From Aurantiochytrium sp. KH105 (taxonomy: Eukaryota > Sar > Bigyra > Thraustochytrida > Thraustochytriidae), in the NCBI GenBank assembly GCA_003116975.1, contig BGKB01000030.1, positions 189,399 to 253,398 on the forward strand: a stretch of 64,000 nucleotides of DNA. The letters run 5' to 3'. The position numbers and the translations under genes were made by a program. Below the pieces are notes generated by a model that worked only from the letters and a program-made list of their open reading frames with translations, was not told the origin of the DNA and ran no database searches. Within the stretch, counting starts at the first letter, position 1; each line of letters opens with the position of its first letter. This document shows positions 20,115 to 31,113 of the stretch, in pieces.

Positions 20115-21926
20115 ATGCTGCGTCGAGGAGGGCTGGACATACGAGAGGCCGCCCGGGTGAACCGCGACTGAGGAGACATCGACGCCCGAGCTCTGCATGC
20201 GCGCCACAATTTTCTTGTGTGTGGTGCAGTAACCATTCTTGGTTCTTGAAAAAGTGTCGCAGGAGGGGAAGGTGCACCTGAAACCGCCTCCATGGCGAGC
20301 GCAATGATCCGAGGCGCCAATGGCACCCTTGGTGCAACCAGGCTCTTGACATCTGCGCCCTCCACCATGGGCGACGCAATAACGCGTAGTTGAAATGGCG
20401 CTCTTGGTGCAGCCGGGGTGCTCGCAGCGAGGCCCACCGCCGTGGGCGCGGCAGCGCTTCGAGGTGGTGATGGCGCCCTTGGTGCAGCCCGGGTACTCGC
20501 AGCGCTTTCCGCCGCCATGCCTCACGCAATGATTGCTCGACGACACGGCGCCCTTGTCGCAGCCGGGAAATTTGCAGCGCTTGCGGCGGCGGTGGCGCGA
20601 GCACAGCGTAATGCCGGACTCGGCGGGGAGTTTGCATCGCGGTTGCGAGCATGTTTGCGCAGGGGGGGCGCCGTAGATCATGCCGGGCGCAATGATGTGC
20701 CCAAAGGCCTGTGCCTGGCCCAGGACCTGAAAGGGCGCCGGGGCCATCGAGGATCCAATCATGATTGGGCCCATGGCCGTGGCTTGCACTGCCGAAGACG
20801 ACGGAGCAGCGCCCGGGCTGCGTCCTGCCCCGCCGTCCGTGTATGTTGCGCCTTTGCTGGACTCTCGGCTGCTGTCCTTCGAGGCGTGGCCATCAGTGGG
20901 TTTGGGGAGTGAAGGTCTAGTATGGGCGCCCGTTGGGTTTCGACCACGTTTGGCCGGATGCGAAGAGCTCTGATTGGCGGGTGACGCGCGCGACCGACCT
21001 GTCCTGCCAGCTCTGGAATTGTTTTGGTTGAACCGAGAGTCATGACCGCCACCTCTACGTCCGCCGCCGCGGTCCACGTGGCTGCGGTTGCCACTCTCGT
21101 TGCTACCGCCACTGGCGCTATTGTTGCTGCTGTTGCTGTTGCTGCCGCTACCACTATCGCTGCCGCTATTGCTTCCGCTATTGCTTCCGCTATTGCTTCC
21201 GCTATTGCTTCCGCTTGCGCTTTCGTGGTCCCGATTGCCATTTCGCTTGTACTTGTCGGGTCTGCCTCGCTCCCTGTGTTCATGTGTGGATGTGGGCATG
21301 CTCGGGGCAGGACTTGCTTCGTTGGTGGTAGAAATATTTTTTGCTATTGCGGACGTGGACGCTGATGACGAAGCGAGTGACGACGATGAGGAAGAGGAGG
21401 ATGAAGACGAGGACGACGACGATGAGGAGGAAGAGGAAGAGGAGGTCGAGTGAAAAGGATAGGTGGAGGAAGAGGATCCTGCTCCTAATGCGGGACTGTG
21501 GTTGTGGTGGCGCGTGGGCCGCGAGGTTGACGCAGGCTGAATATCCCCAGTAGTGCTGCTGTTACTGTTGCTGTTGCTGGTCGCGCTACCGGCGCCGCTG
21601 ACAGTGGCGGTACGATTGACACTGTTGCTCCCTTCGAAATTTTCGGGAATGGCGGCATCTGAGCTGGGGCGCATGACTTTGGGTGCGGGTTTCTGTGTAC
21701 TTCCCGCCGAATCTCTGCTGTTGCCGTCTGAGGAGCCAGAAAGTTCTAAGACTTCAACGTTGGAGGCGGGCGAGCCGGGCCCTGAGTGTCTTTGCAGCTG
21801 GGAAGCATGCTTAGGTCTTGACCGTCGACTCCGTTTCTCGCGCGAAGACATGTTTCCCAAGACTTGCCGCGCGAGTGCTTGGCTTGTAGGGTCTTCGCTG
21901 GACGTCTGGATCCGTTTGCACGACAC
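19218..21926 (-). CDS. WRKY19-like zinc-finger repeat protein with polyQ and polySer tracts
   Basis: 902 aa. The only folded part is residues 426-570: six tandem units of pattern C-x4-C-x10-C-x2-H, spaced about 25 residues and linked by HGGGxRC. This matches the small zinc-finger repeats attached to plant WRKY19 proteins and common in oomycetes and other stramenopiles; no WRKY domain is present. The N-terminal half is Ser/Asn/Gly-rich with a basic patch (SSREKRSRRSR, from residue 27), an acidic-strand-encoded polySer run near 160-185, Asn-Ser-Gly repeats near 245-260 and a DRGGGRRGGG element near 280. The C-terminal part is Gln/His-rich with a polyQ run near 604-635 and ends in a second Q tract. 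A nuclear regulatory role is plausible but unproven. Met26 (21851) is an alternative start. Confidence 0.85.
20021..20114. repeat. CTG/CAG tract encoding polyQ
   Basis: Mixed CAG/CAA glutamine codons on the minus strand, about 30 residues of near-uninterrupted Gln in the zinc-finger protein. Confidence 0.95.
20217..20651 (-). repeat. Six tandem zinc-finger units (about 75 bp each)
   Basis: Internal duplication within the 902-aa gene. Units 2-5 share CTKGAI or a close variant and HGGG linkers; the first and last are more diverged. Confidence 0.85.
21145..21215. repeat. 12-bp tandem repeat in coding sequence (Ser-Asn-Ser-Gly)
   Basis: Units like CTTCCGCTATTG repeat in frame, encoding the Asn-Ser-Gly-Ser stretch of the zinc-finger protein. 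Confidence 0.75.
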
Positions 21927-22453
21927 GACGTATGCGCAAAAAGGGCTTAAAGTGCGCGTGAACAGTTGATCGTGGACGAAAATGAAGGGGAGTAGTTGGT
22001 AAGTTTGTAGCGAGGCGCCTTATTGGCTTGATGGAGTCGCGGCAAGCAAGGCCGGCGACAACCTTCTTTGGGAAAAGAGGGTAAAAGTCACCTGTGAGAC
22101 TGATTTATAGGCCAGGCCAGGCCAAGTCAGGCCAAGTCAGGCCACGCCTAACGTGCACAGGAGCGCAGAGTAGAGCAGCGCAGGCCAGACCAAGCCAGAT
22201 TGACGTCAAAAACCGGGCTTGTACGGGCATTAAACGTCGGAGGAGCAAGACGCGAGAACAGCGAGCTTACCTTGCCGTTGCACGAGCACGTCTGCGGGGC
22301 TTTGCTTGCTGTCCGGGTGGCTTTGCTGCCTGCGTGGCTTGGGCTGCCTGCACGACTTTTCTACTTGCTCGGCAGGCCAACAGGCAAGCCGTCGGCGCGC
22401 TAGCAAGCCAGCAAGCCAGCCCGCGACCTGCTTGCCACGGTCTTGGTTGGCTG

Positions 22454-22484
22454 CCTCTCCGTCAGAAGCTTTTTGACGGAGAGG
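22454..22484. other. Perfect 11-bp stem hairpin
   Basis: CCTCTCCGTCA (22454-22464) pairs fully with TGACGGAGAGG (22474-22484) around a 9-base loop. There is no T-run after it and no neighbouring gene within 500 bases. Confidence 0.6.
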
Positions 22485-23414
22485 GGAAAAGGCCAAGCTA
22501 GGCCTAGTAGCTTAGCTATCGCTAGCTTGCTCGCTCGCGAGCTAGCTGGCTGGCCAGGCAGGCCGATAGCCCTCGCCTGCGTCGCGGCTCGCGCGAGAGG
22601 GCTGTTGGCTCGCCCTCCGCACGGGGTGGGGCGAGCCGGCGTGGGGCGAGCCGGCACGCTCGTAGAGAAGGCGCTCCTTCTCGCCGTCCGCGGCGAGAAG
22701 CGTCTGGCTGGTGTTGAGTCGAGATGGTTTCTTTCTTTGTGCGATTGAGCGCTTATTTTGTCGATGGCTCGTCGCCCAGGATGCAAGAGAAGAAGCCGCA
22801 CCGCACCGCGCCACGCTGCTGCCCTCAGACGCCAGGGCAATCGGGTCTGGCGCCGCTGCGCTCGCGCGGGCGGCCTGCGGCGACAACGCACAGACGCTGG
22901 CAGGCCGCTCGCGTCTGCTTTCTGCTTTCTGCTCTTTGCTCTCCCCGCTGCGCTGCTTGCTTTCTATTCTCCCTCTCACTACTCCTCGTCGAGCTCCCTC
23001 TCTGGATACCCGCAAAAGGGCCTCTGCGCCTTCGAGCTGCGGGGCATTCAACTGTGCTGCTGCGAGTGCGGGGGGTGATTTTGCGCTCCCCTCGTGCCAC
23101 TGCGTCTGTGTCGTCCCTACACCACAGCTCGTCGTGTAGCGCAGATCGGTGCTCCGCGCCCACACACAAGCTAGTAGTCGCTAGGGCTCCCTCCCAACAA
23201 TTTGTGCGCTAGTATCGTGCCAATCAACCCGCTGCGGGGACGGTCCTTCCCGCCGTATGGACTGCTACGCGAAACCACTGCGCCATGCGGCGTCCTAGGA
23301 CGCCCTTGGGCCTACGGGAGCCTTACGCGGCAGGCCCCGCAGCCCCCTCCCTCCCTCTCACTCTCGCTCTCGTGGCAGGCTGCGCGAGCTCGACGCGCCT
23401 TTCTTGCTCGCAGT

Positions 23415-23431
23415 CGCCTGCTTGCTTGATC

Positions 23432-23494
<63 letters not shown>

Positions 23495-23525
23495 CGCTTG
23501 CCTGCTTGCTCGCTTGCTTGCTTGC
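23415..23525. repeat. TTGC/GCAA tetranucleotide microsatellite
   Basis: Roughly 25 CTTG units with a few CTCG or CCTG variants near the ends. Confidence 0.95.
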
Positions 23526-24762
23526 CTTGACGGAGGAAGGCACCGATCGACGATGAGCGTCACTACCTAGCGCGCCGCTCTAGCACGGTCTGCGCTCGGG
23601 GCGGCTCGCGTCGGCCTGCCTGCCTGCCGCCATCGAAGCGGAGAGCGACGGCCTAGCGCCTCCTACTGCAGATGTTGAGCAGCGGCGGCGACCACAGCCA
23701 GGCAGCTTCACAAGAAAACAGCTAGCCAAAGCGCACCGTCGGCGCATCCTGTGAGGTTGCCAAGCGAGCAACAGCGAGCGATCGAGCGACTTGGACTCGA
23801 ACTCGAATTCGAACCCGGCAAGCTGTCGAGCTTTTCAAGCAAGCAAGAACGCACCGAAAGCGCGCAGCGGGAGAGGGAGGAGGGAAACGTGAGGCGGAAG
23901 ACGCGCCGGGATCACGCGAGGCCGGTGGTGATGAGGCGGTTATACTAATGTTTATCCTGCCGCCAAACACAAAGCAGGGATCTCGGAAGCAAGCAGCCAC
24001 GGCAGCTGAGCTGGCCCCGCCTCGCCGTAGGAGCGGCCAAGCAGGCAAAGTGGCGGCGGCCTTAGTGGTCTAGTGATCATCAGCCCTGCACCCGACCCGC
24101 CGCTGCTACGGCCGCTTAGCCTTTAGCAGGGCTGGCGCGCTGCCGGCCACCGCTGCTGCGGGGCGCTGCTGCGGGTGGCTAGGCGTGCGCGTAAGGTCCG
24201 CTAGCCACGCCGCTCCAAAGCCCTCTCCCGCGCCGCAGAGCATGCTTGGGCAGAGCATAGCAGACCAGACCAGCCCAGACCAGACCAGACCAGACCAGAC
24301 TAGACTAGAGCATGGTTGAGCAGAGCGAGCAGGAGAAGAAGCTTCAAGTTAAAGGAGGTCTTCAGCCAGATCGTGATTGCAAGATGCGACCAATGCATTT
24401 TTTGCAAGCGCCTCGGGCGGCTGGTTCGTTATGATGGGCGGTGGCCGGGCACTGGTGGCCTGCTGAGCCCGAACACTGCGGTAAATGCGGTGACTGCGGT
24501 GCTGCTGCGGTCCGCCCAGGACGCGCACTCTGTTGGCCTGTATTATCCCACAACACCACAAGTTGCAGCGATTGCGCCAAGCTCCGTCCGCCGGCCCCAG
24601 CCCCACAACAGCCCATCCTTCGCCTCACAGGGCCTTGCAAGCGCTGAGGCGCTGCCCCCAGGCCGCTCGCGCCGCGTGGCCGCCCCCCGCCGCCCCTCGT
24701 TCGTTCGCTCGTTCGCACCTACGTACGTTTGCCGGTCGGGAGCTTCATTTATTACCCCCCCC

Positions 24763-24787
24763 NNNNNNNNNNNNNNNNNNNNNNNNN
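24763..24787. other. Assembly gap (25 N) inside a poly-C run
   Basis: Eight C precede and about ten C follow the N run, so the gap probably hides a longer homopolymer rather than unique sequence. Confidence 1.
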
Positions 24788-27255
24788 CCCCCCCCCGCCG
24801 CCCTCGCCGACGCGCCGGACTCGACGCGCGCCGCAGCGTCGTCTACAGGCGACACAGTGAGCTGTGCGCTTATGAGCCGCCCCGCTTTTCTCGAAACGCC
24901 CTCCCTCCCTCCGCAGCTGACAGGGGGCTGGCCGGCCGGCCGACCGGCCCTTCCCTTCCTCCCTCACAGCCCCTCCTGCGCGCGCGGCCAGTGCAGCCGG
25001 CCAGTGCAGAGAGTTGGAGGAGGCGGTGAAGAAGTCGGCGGGGAGGAAGCGGAGCAGACGCGCGCGCCGTGGCGCCTCTGGCCGGAGATATGAAATGAAT
25101 GAGCGCAGGCGCGGCCCCTCAGCGGCCCCCTGCCCCCTCCAACTTCGCGCCCTCCCTCCCTCCCCCCCGCCTCTTCCTGCCTCCCACCGCTCCCGTCTCT
25201 CCCACAGCCCGCGCGCTCCCCCCGCGTGCTGCTGCGAGTTTCGCTCGCTGCCACACAAGGCGCACACGCTTCCGCCTAGCCGCGCATACGCCCGTATAGA
25301 CCCTGACGAAGAGCCACACCGAGCCGTCTGCACTGGCCGGCTACGCAGGGGGGAACTGAGGGAGATGAGGTGAGGCAGGATATGGCCACTGATGTAAACT
25401 GTGGTATGGCGAGGTTTGGCCATTCTAACGTGGCGTAGCGTGGCGTTGACCGCGAGCGTAGGGCGGCGTAGCTGCAGCCACTCGGCGGGCGCGGGCAAGA
25501 AGCCATCACGACGGGGCCGTTGACTCTGCCCGACGTTGACTCGCCATGCCGCTGCTGCAGCGAATCGCATCATAAGCTCTGCTGTGTTGTGTTGTCTCCT
25601 CCCGGTGCAGCCGGACGATTGGCAAGACGGGGCGAGACAAGAAATAGTTGTTGGAGAAACAGCCAGAAATTGTTGGTTTCTGGGTTTCCACCGCTTCTGC
25701 TGCTGCGACAACGCTCGCTCGCACTGGTCGCTAGAAAACTCATATTCGTAGCCGTGGCGTTGGGCGCGACAGAACTTGCCCGACGGGGCGGCGCGCAGAT
25801 AGGCGGCCGGCCAGCACCGTGGCCAGAGGCAGGTGAAGCGCACTGGCGTGAACGCCACGAGCGTCTCAAGGGGAATAAGACTGGGACTCCGGAGAGCGCA
25901 TCGATCGGGACAAAGTGCTTGGGTCCTTGACTGGTGTGAATTATGTCTGCAGCGGACACCGCGTGCCTGTCTCGGTTCTATCTTGCGATCAAAATAATCT
26001 CCCTAGGGCGGGGTACTGAAGTCATCCCCGAGGAGGACGATGTTCTTGCGAGAAGCAGCTTCAGCTGCAGCTGCCGCAGGCAAAAGAAATCGCCTAGCTG
26101 AGCTCATTGCTCGGGGAGAACTCTCAAGCGACTGTGAGTGTAGTAGACGTTGCTTCAAAGAACGCATGGGACAAGTCCGCGAAAATTCCTCTTGCGTATG
26201 GCGTATAAACCGGCAAATGCAAGTATTCTTGTCGATGGGTAAGCAGCTGCAGATAAATATGAGCTTAAAATCAGGCGAAAAGTTGAAGAAGGAGGGGAGG
26301 GTTTCATGGCCCTGGTCACGCCCGTCCACCCAGTCTCGAGCCATCCTGATTCGAAAAGGAAGAATCAGCGGTCTCGCGTTTCTGACACAAAGCAGACCTG
26401 CTTTCTTTCTTTCTTTCTTTCTTTCGATCTTCACATTGGCCGAGACACGAGAATCTCAAATCCGGAAAGAGTGGTCGAAGAGGCACTCGCATAGCGAGCG
26501 CAATGTTCTGCCGATTTTCATTCAGCTCGACAAGCAAATCCGCTGACGAGCAAAGAGGAAATGATGCCTTGCACATGTTGAAAAAAAGATCAAGAAGAGG
26601 ATATGCACGGCTAGCATAGATGCCTCCATCACAAGCTCAAGAGAGTTTGGTCCATGGTGCACAACGTGGAAATAATAAAAAGGCAATGGAAAGAGCCGTC
26701 ATTCGTTTCCAGAAGAGCTCTGTTTGATCTGTGCGCGCGAGGCAAACGGCTTCTACGCTGTGCAATGAATGCACGACACTGACGACAACCTCGTCTGGAG
26801 CAGCGCACTCTCAAGCAACGCCATACGACAACAAAAACCCTGCACGTTAGTCGTGCAACCATCGTCGTCAACAACAATGTAACCACCACTGCCGTTCGTC
26901 CAGCTGGAATCCAGTAGGAGCGGTTGCAGCATTCATGTGGCCTGTCGAAGCTTGCGCTCGCGAGGAGACCGAAAACCTTCGCGCGCGCGCGGAGGCAGGC
27001 AGGCAGGCAGGCCGGCAAGAAGGCACCAGGGGGCGGCGAAGCGGCGCACGTCGCGCGAACGGCTGCGCGATCGAACGCGTGCAAAGTCGGAGACGCGCGG
27101 TTTGATCGATCGATCGCATCGGTGGTCTCCTTCTTGGGTGGCCGGCGGCCAGCGCGGCGAGCCCGACGCCGAGGACGCTCACGAGCGCGCGAGCACGCCC
27201 AGACCCAGGGGAGAGACGCGGAGTACTACCCGTCGCAAATAAGCCAGCAGGCAAG

Positions 27256-30197
27256 ATGGACAAGGTTCTGCTTGAAGCGTGAGTTTTTTAATTTTGGGAA
27301 GAGAATGATGCCTCGACCTCGCGCAGGGTCTTGAATGAAGCCAAAAACCAAAGTCTGACAGAGTTTAACATTTACGCGAACGTAGCAAGGTGTATGTGGA
27401 GAGCTATGTGCTCACGAGCGCAGATGCAGGCGGCGAAGCCTTCGACGCGAGTCGCTGGCAAGAAAGTGGAAGCGCAACGATTCGCGTCATGCAAAAGAAC
27501 CAATCCAACGAGTCCCACGTAGTCGTCGCTGGCATCGACAGCGCAAACAAAGACAAGGTTCTCAACGTGCACTTGATCCACCCCGACACAAGTCTCGCCG
27601 AAGTCTACGATGGAAAGGGATACATGTTCTGGACCCAGGACAGCTCCGAAGGACAGGATCTTCAGGACACCTGCCTCAAGCTTCGCTTTGAAAGTGCGAA
27701 TGTGGCCGCCGAGTTCGCACGCCAATACCGCAGGTGCCAGCAAGCCATGTTTGACCTGCACCGCGACACCGAACAAGAGTGGCATCGCGCCGACGTCCAA
27801 TACGAGTTCATGAGCCAAGAGTCCGAGGCTGCCCCAAGCGCTGGCAGCCAGTCCTCCAAGACTGCAAAGCCTCTGTTTGGCGGATCGTCGTCGCAGACTT
27901 CCTCATCTTCGCTCTTTTCTTCGCCTTCTGCGGCTCCGTCAAGTCCCGCGCCTTCCGCCTCAAAGAGTCTCTTCTCGTCGGCACCTGCGCCGGCCTCGAC
28001 ATCAATGCAAGCGTCGCCCACCTTTACCTTTTCTTCTCAAATCGCGCAGACGCCTGAGCCTGACGAAGATTACGAGGATGAAGATGACGACGACGAGGAA
28101 GAGGAAGACGAGGACGAAGAGGATGATGAAGACATCGAGGACGACGACGGCGAGGAAGATGCCGCGGAAGAAGATGAGGACGAGGAGGATGACTTTGAAG
28201 AAGGATTTGCCTCGGATGTCGACCAAGATAGCGACGACTCGGATGCATCCGAGATCAGCCTCGAGTCCTTTGAGTCGGACGACTTCAAGCCCCAACGCGA
28301 GCTTGGCCCGCCTCTGCTCAAGGATGGCACGGATTGGCGCTGCGAGCCATGCCGCACGATGAATCCGGCCGTGATTGACGTCTGCATGGCTTGCGATAAG
28401 CCGCGGCCTGGATCCAAGGCTGATGAAGAGAAGAAGAAGGAGGACGAAGCCCAAAAGGCGGCCGCGTCCTCGTTCAGCTTCAACCTTGGTGGCGGCGGCG
28501 GCAGCAGCAGCACTAGCAACCAATCGACCACGAGCAAGAAGCCCGAGACGAAACTAGATTTTGGAGGCTCCTCGTCCAGCTCTGGTGGGAGCCTCTTTTC
28601 GTTTGGGGGTGCGGCCAGCAGCGGCGGCGACAAAGCAACCCCTGCAAGCAAGCCAGCATTTGACTTTAGCGGTGGAAGCAGTACGGCGGGGCAGTCAGGA
28701 TCAACATTTTCGTTCGGGGCCACGAACCCGGGCGGCGGCCTCTTTGGTGGCGGCGCAACTGCCTCCAAGCCTCTCTTTGGAGGTTCGGGAAGCACCAGCA
28801 GCGCTAGCTCGGGCAAGCCCCTGTTCTCATTTGGAAATACCGGGGCTGCTGTTGAGTCCAAGCCTGCTGCGTCTGCTGCGAGTTCGTCTTCGTCAAATTC
28901 TACCCCGGCCGCTCAAGAGGCAGCCAAGCCGGCTGCTGCTGCTGCTGCTGCAAAGAAGAGTCCTTACCCTCCCATGGAGACAATGAAAAAGGTCGAGCAG
29001 TTTGATCCTAGCAAGCCCAAGCCCGCTGCTGCCTCGGCTCCGGCGCCGGCACCCGCGAAGAAGAGCCCGTACCCGCCCATGGAGACAATGAAAAAGGTCG
29101 AGCAGTTTGATCCTAGCAAGCCCAAGCCTGCTGCTGCGGTAGCAGCGGCACCGGCCAAGAAGAGCCCGTACCCGCCCATGGAGACAATGCAAAAGGTCGA
29201 ACAATTTGACCCGAGCAAACCCAAGCCTGCAGCGGCACCTGCCAAGAAGAGCCCATACCCGCCCATGGAGACGATGCAAAAGGTTGAGCAGTTTGACCCA
29301 AGCAAACCCAAACCCGCGACTGAATCAAAAGCAGCACCAGCCAAGTCTGGCGGTGGCCTCTTTGGGGACGTGAGTGCTGCGACAAATGTCTTTAGCTCTA
29401 TGAGCACATCGTCATCGACGGGAGCCTCTGGCGGCGCATTCGGAAGCAGTAGTGGCGGTGGCTTTGGATCGAGCCAGAGCGGGGTTGGCCTCTTCGGAAC
29501 ACCTTCTTCATCATCTTCTTCCCTCTTTAGCGGCGCATCCTCGAGCAAACCTGCCTTTGGATCAAGTGGGACTTCTGTCTTTGGCAACTCAAGCAGCAGT
29601 GGCGCTACCTTTGGAAGCGCGAGTCAGTCAGGCAAGAGCACTTCCCTCTTTAGCGCCAGCAGTGAAACGCCAAGCGCGGGTCGCAAGCTCTTTGAAAGCT
29701 CTCCTCCTGCGGATAGTTTTCGCGATTCAACGCAAGATGTTGACGCGGGAGATACTGATGACGAGGACTCTGACGCGGGCGAGGGCCCTTCTTCTTCTAC
29801 ATCGTTGTCCTTTGGCGGGAACGAGAATGCCTCTACGAGCAATGCGTCTGCGCCAGCATCGGGTGGGTTCTCCAGCACCTTCAAGTCCTCCTTTGGGTCA
29901 TCATCCGGCGGATCCTCTTTCAACTTTTCGGGTGGAGCCTCCAACTCGATGGGCAGTACCTCTGGCGGTTTTGGATCGCCATCTACGCTCGGCGGAGGGG
30001 GCACCTCGGGCGGATTCGGTGCTCCGAGTAGTTTTGGGACCCCAAGTGGCTTCGGCACACCAAGTGCACTTGGCGGCGCATCCTCGAGCGCCTCCGCCAG
30101 CAAGGAAGGCAGCAGCGGTGGTGGTTTTGCGTCTTTTGCAAGCAAACCACAAGGATTTGGCCAGGTGTCCCAAGAAGGTTCGTGGGCATCGAAGTGA
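27256..30197 (+). CDS. FG-repeat nucleoporin with Ran-binding-like domain and RanBP2-type zinc finger (two exons)
   Basis: Predicted join of exon 1 (27256-27278, eight residues MDKVLLEA including the split codon) and exon 2 (27386-30197), giving 944 aa. Residues about 10-130 resemble a Ran-binding/PH-like fold (YVESYVL, ATIRVM, LNVHLIHPDTSL, KLRFES then a terminal helix). A long Asp/Glu tract follows (about 235-300), then a RanBP2-type zinc finger with W325 and Cys327/330/341/344. The rest is Ser/Gly-rich with many FG, FGG and LFG motifs, the mark of nuclear pore proteins that bind transport receptors and form the permeability barrier. Four copies of a unit containing KKSPYPPMETM and KVEQFDPSKPKP sit between two FG blocks. 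The combination recalls Nup358/Nup153/Nup2-type proteins, but I cannot assign an ortholog. Exon 1 is inferred from splice signals and frame continuity. Confidence 0.82.
27279..27385 (+). other. Predicted GT-AG spliceosomal intron (107 bp)
   Basis: Donor GTGAGT directly after eight codons opened by an ATG in good context; acceptor ACGTAG at 27380-27385; a CTGAC branch-like motif lies about 30 bases before the acceptor. Splicing restores the frame of exon 2, whose own frame is blocked upstream by TAA at 27366-27368. Confidence 0.65.
28951..29328 (+). repeat. Four tandem SPYPPM-type coding repeats
   Basis: Units of about 84-105 bases encode KKSPYPPMETM-(K/Q)KVEQF-DPSKPKP with Ala/Pro linkers of different length. 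The units are almost identical at the protein level. Confidence 0.9.
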
Positions 30198-30653
30198 GCT
30201 ACCTCGTAACAAAGAAATATTCATTCCAACTGCTCTGCTTGTGTGACTGATTTGGTTGCGCGTCATTGCAACATTACCCAACAAAGTATCGGAAGATTGG
30301 AGACGACTTTGTTTGTAAAGCTGGAGACGATATTGGGTATCGAGGTGAGCTTGCTCGTAGCAAAGAAATTATTGCTTGTGTGTTTCATTCGACTGCGAGT
30401 CGAGGCACCTTTGCAAAGAAGTTATTGCTTGTTTGAATCATTTGACTGAGACATTTGCTCATTCTACGTGTTTGCTGGAGCGAAGGAGTGGAAAGTAATG
30501 ACATTATTTTATTTCCAATTGAGTGCGACTGACGACGACCATCATTGTCGAAACAAGTGTTTTCCGATCTTTCGATGGCAGACAAAGTTGGCCAGCTTTA
30601 CGGCGCTCTCCACAGAGACAAGAAAATGGTCACGAATCCCCACTCTAGCATCC

Positions 30654-30732
30654 GGCCTGATGACCGAGCGGTTAAGGTGCCACGTTAAGGCCGTGGTTCG
30701 AAAGAGCGTGGGTTCGAGTCCCACTCAGGTCA
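30654..30732 (+). tRNA. tRNA-Leu (anticodon AAG), copy 1
   Basis: 79-nt type II tRNA without an intron. The acceptor stem is GGCCTGA/TCAGGTC with one G-U pair. The anticodon stem CCACG/CGTGG carries the loop TTAAGGC, so the anticodon is AAG (Leu CUU; CUC and CUA too if A34 becomes inosine). A short variable arm has a GAAA tetraloop; the T-arm is GTGGG/CCCAC with TTCGAGT. A box TGACCGAGCGG and B box GGTTCGAGTCC serve as the internal Pol III promoter; a T6 run at 30744-30749 can terminate. Confidence 0.95.
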
Positions 30733-30830
30733 CAGGATTTCAATTTTTTGTTCTGTTCTTATTTTTTTTTCTCTCCCAAAGCAAGTCGTGCATTGCCCAA
30801 AAATGGCCGTGGACTGAGCCTCCATCAACA

Positions 30831-30909
30831 GGCCTGATGACCGAGCGGTTAAGGTGCCACGTTAAGGCCGTGGTTCGAAAGAGCGTGGGTTCGAGTCCCA
30901 CTCAGGTCA
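30831..30909 (+). tRNA. tRNA-Leu (AAG), copy 2
   Basis: Identical over all 79 nt to the copy at 30654, starting 98 bases after it ends. A long T-run follows from about 30915. The flanks are otherwise different. Confidence 0.95.
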
Positions 30910-31034
30910 GGAAGATTTTTTTTTCCCTCGCGCGGTGTCTCCCATGTCCTCCTAGCCATTGATTTTTTTTTCCTTTCCTTCCTGTTTGATCCATGCATTC
31001 CGCAAAACCACCCGAGCGCCCAGCACCCACAGCA

Positions 31035-31113
31035 GGCCTGATGACCGAGCGGTTAAGGTGCCACGTTAAGGCCGTGGTTCGAAAGAGCGTGGGTTCGAGT
31101 CCCACTCAGGTCA
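31035..31113 (+). tRNA. tRNA-Leu (AAG), copy 3
   Basis: Identical 79-nt gene, 125 bases after copy 2, followed by a T-run at about 31119-31128. The bases before the gene (AGCA) resemble those before copies 2 and 4. Confidence 0.95.

Larger units (their letters stand above)
21927..27255. other. 5.3 kb GC-rich spacer, zinc-finger gene to nucleoporin gene
   Basis: Upstream regions of two divergent genes. I find no frame with family similarity. It holds AGGCC-rich repeats (22104-22150), a strong hairpin at 22454-22484, a twice-repeated GTGGGGCGAGCCGGC segment near 22625-22655, the TTGC array at 23415-23525, a CAGAC-type run near 24260-24305, the 25-base gap at 24763-24787 and a CTTT run near 26400-26424. 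Many long frames reflect GC content, not genes. Confidence 0.6.

Noticed and set aside
22542-23165. Minus frame of 207 codons in the 22-23 kb spacer
   Set aside because: Overlaps several other frames of equal length; Arg/Ser/Ala-rich with no domain, as expected for GC-rich random sequence.
23415-23525. Regular short repeats that could suggest a CRISPR array
   Set aside because: Uninterrupted tetranucleotide microsatellite without spacers, in a eukaryotic context.
24055-24130. tRNA-like A box (TTAGTGGTCTAGTGATCAT)
   Set aside because: No B box, no T-arm and no acceptor pairing downstream.
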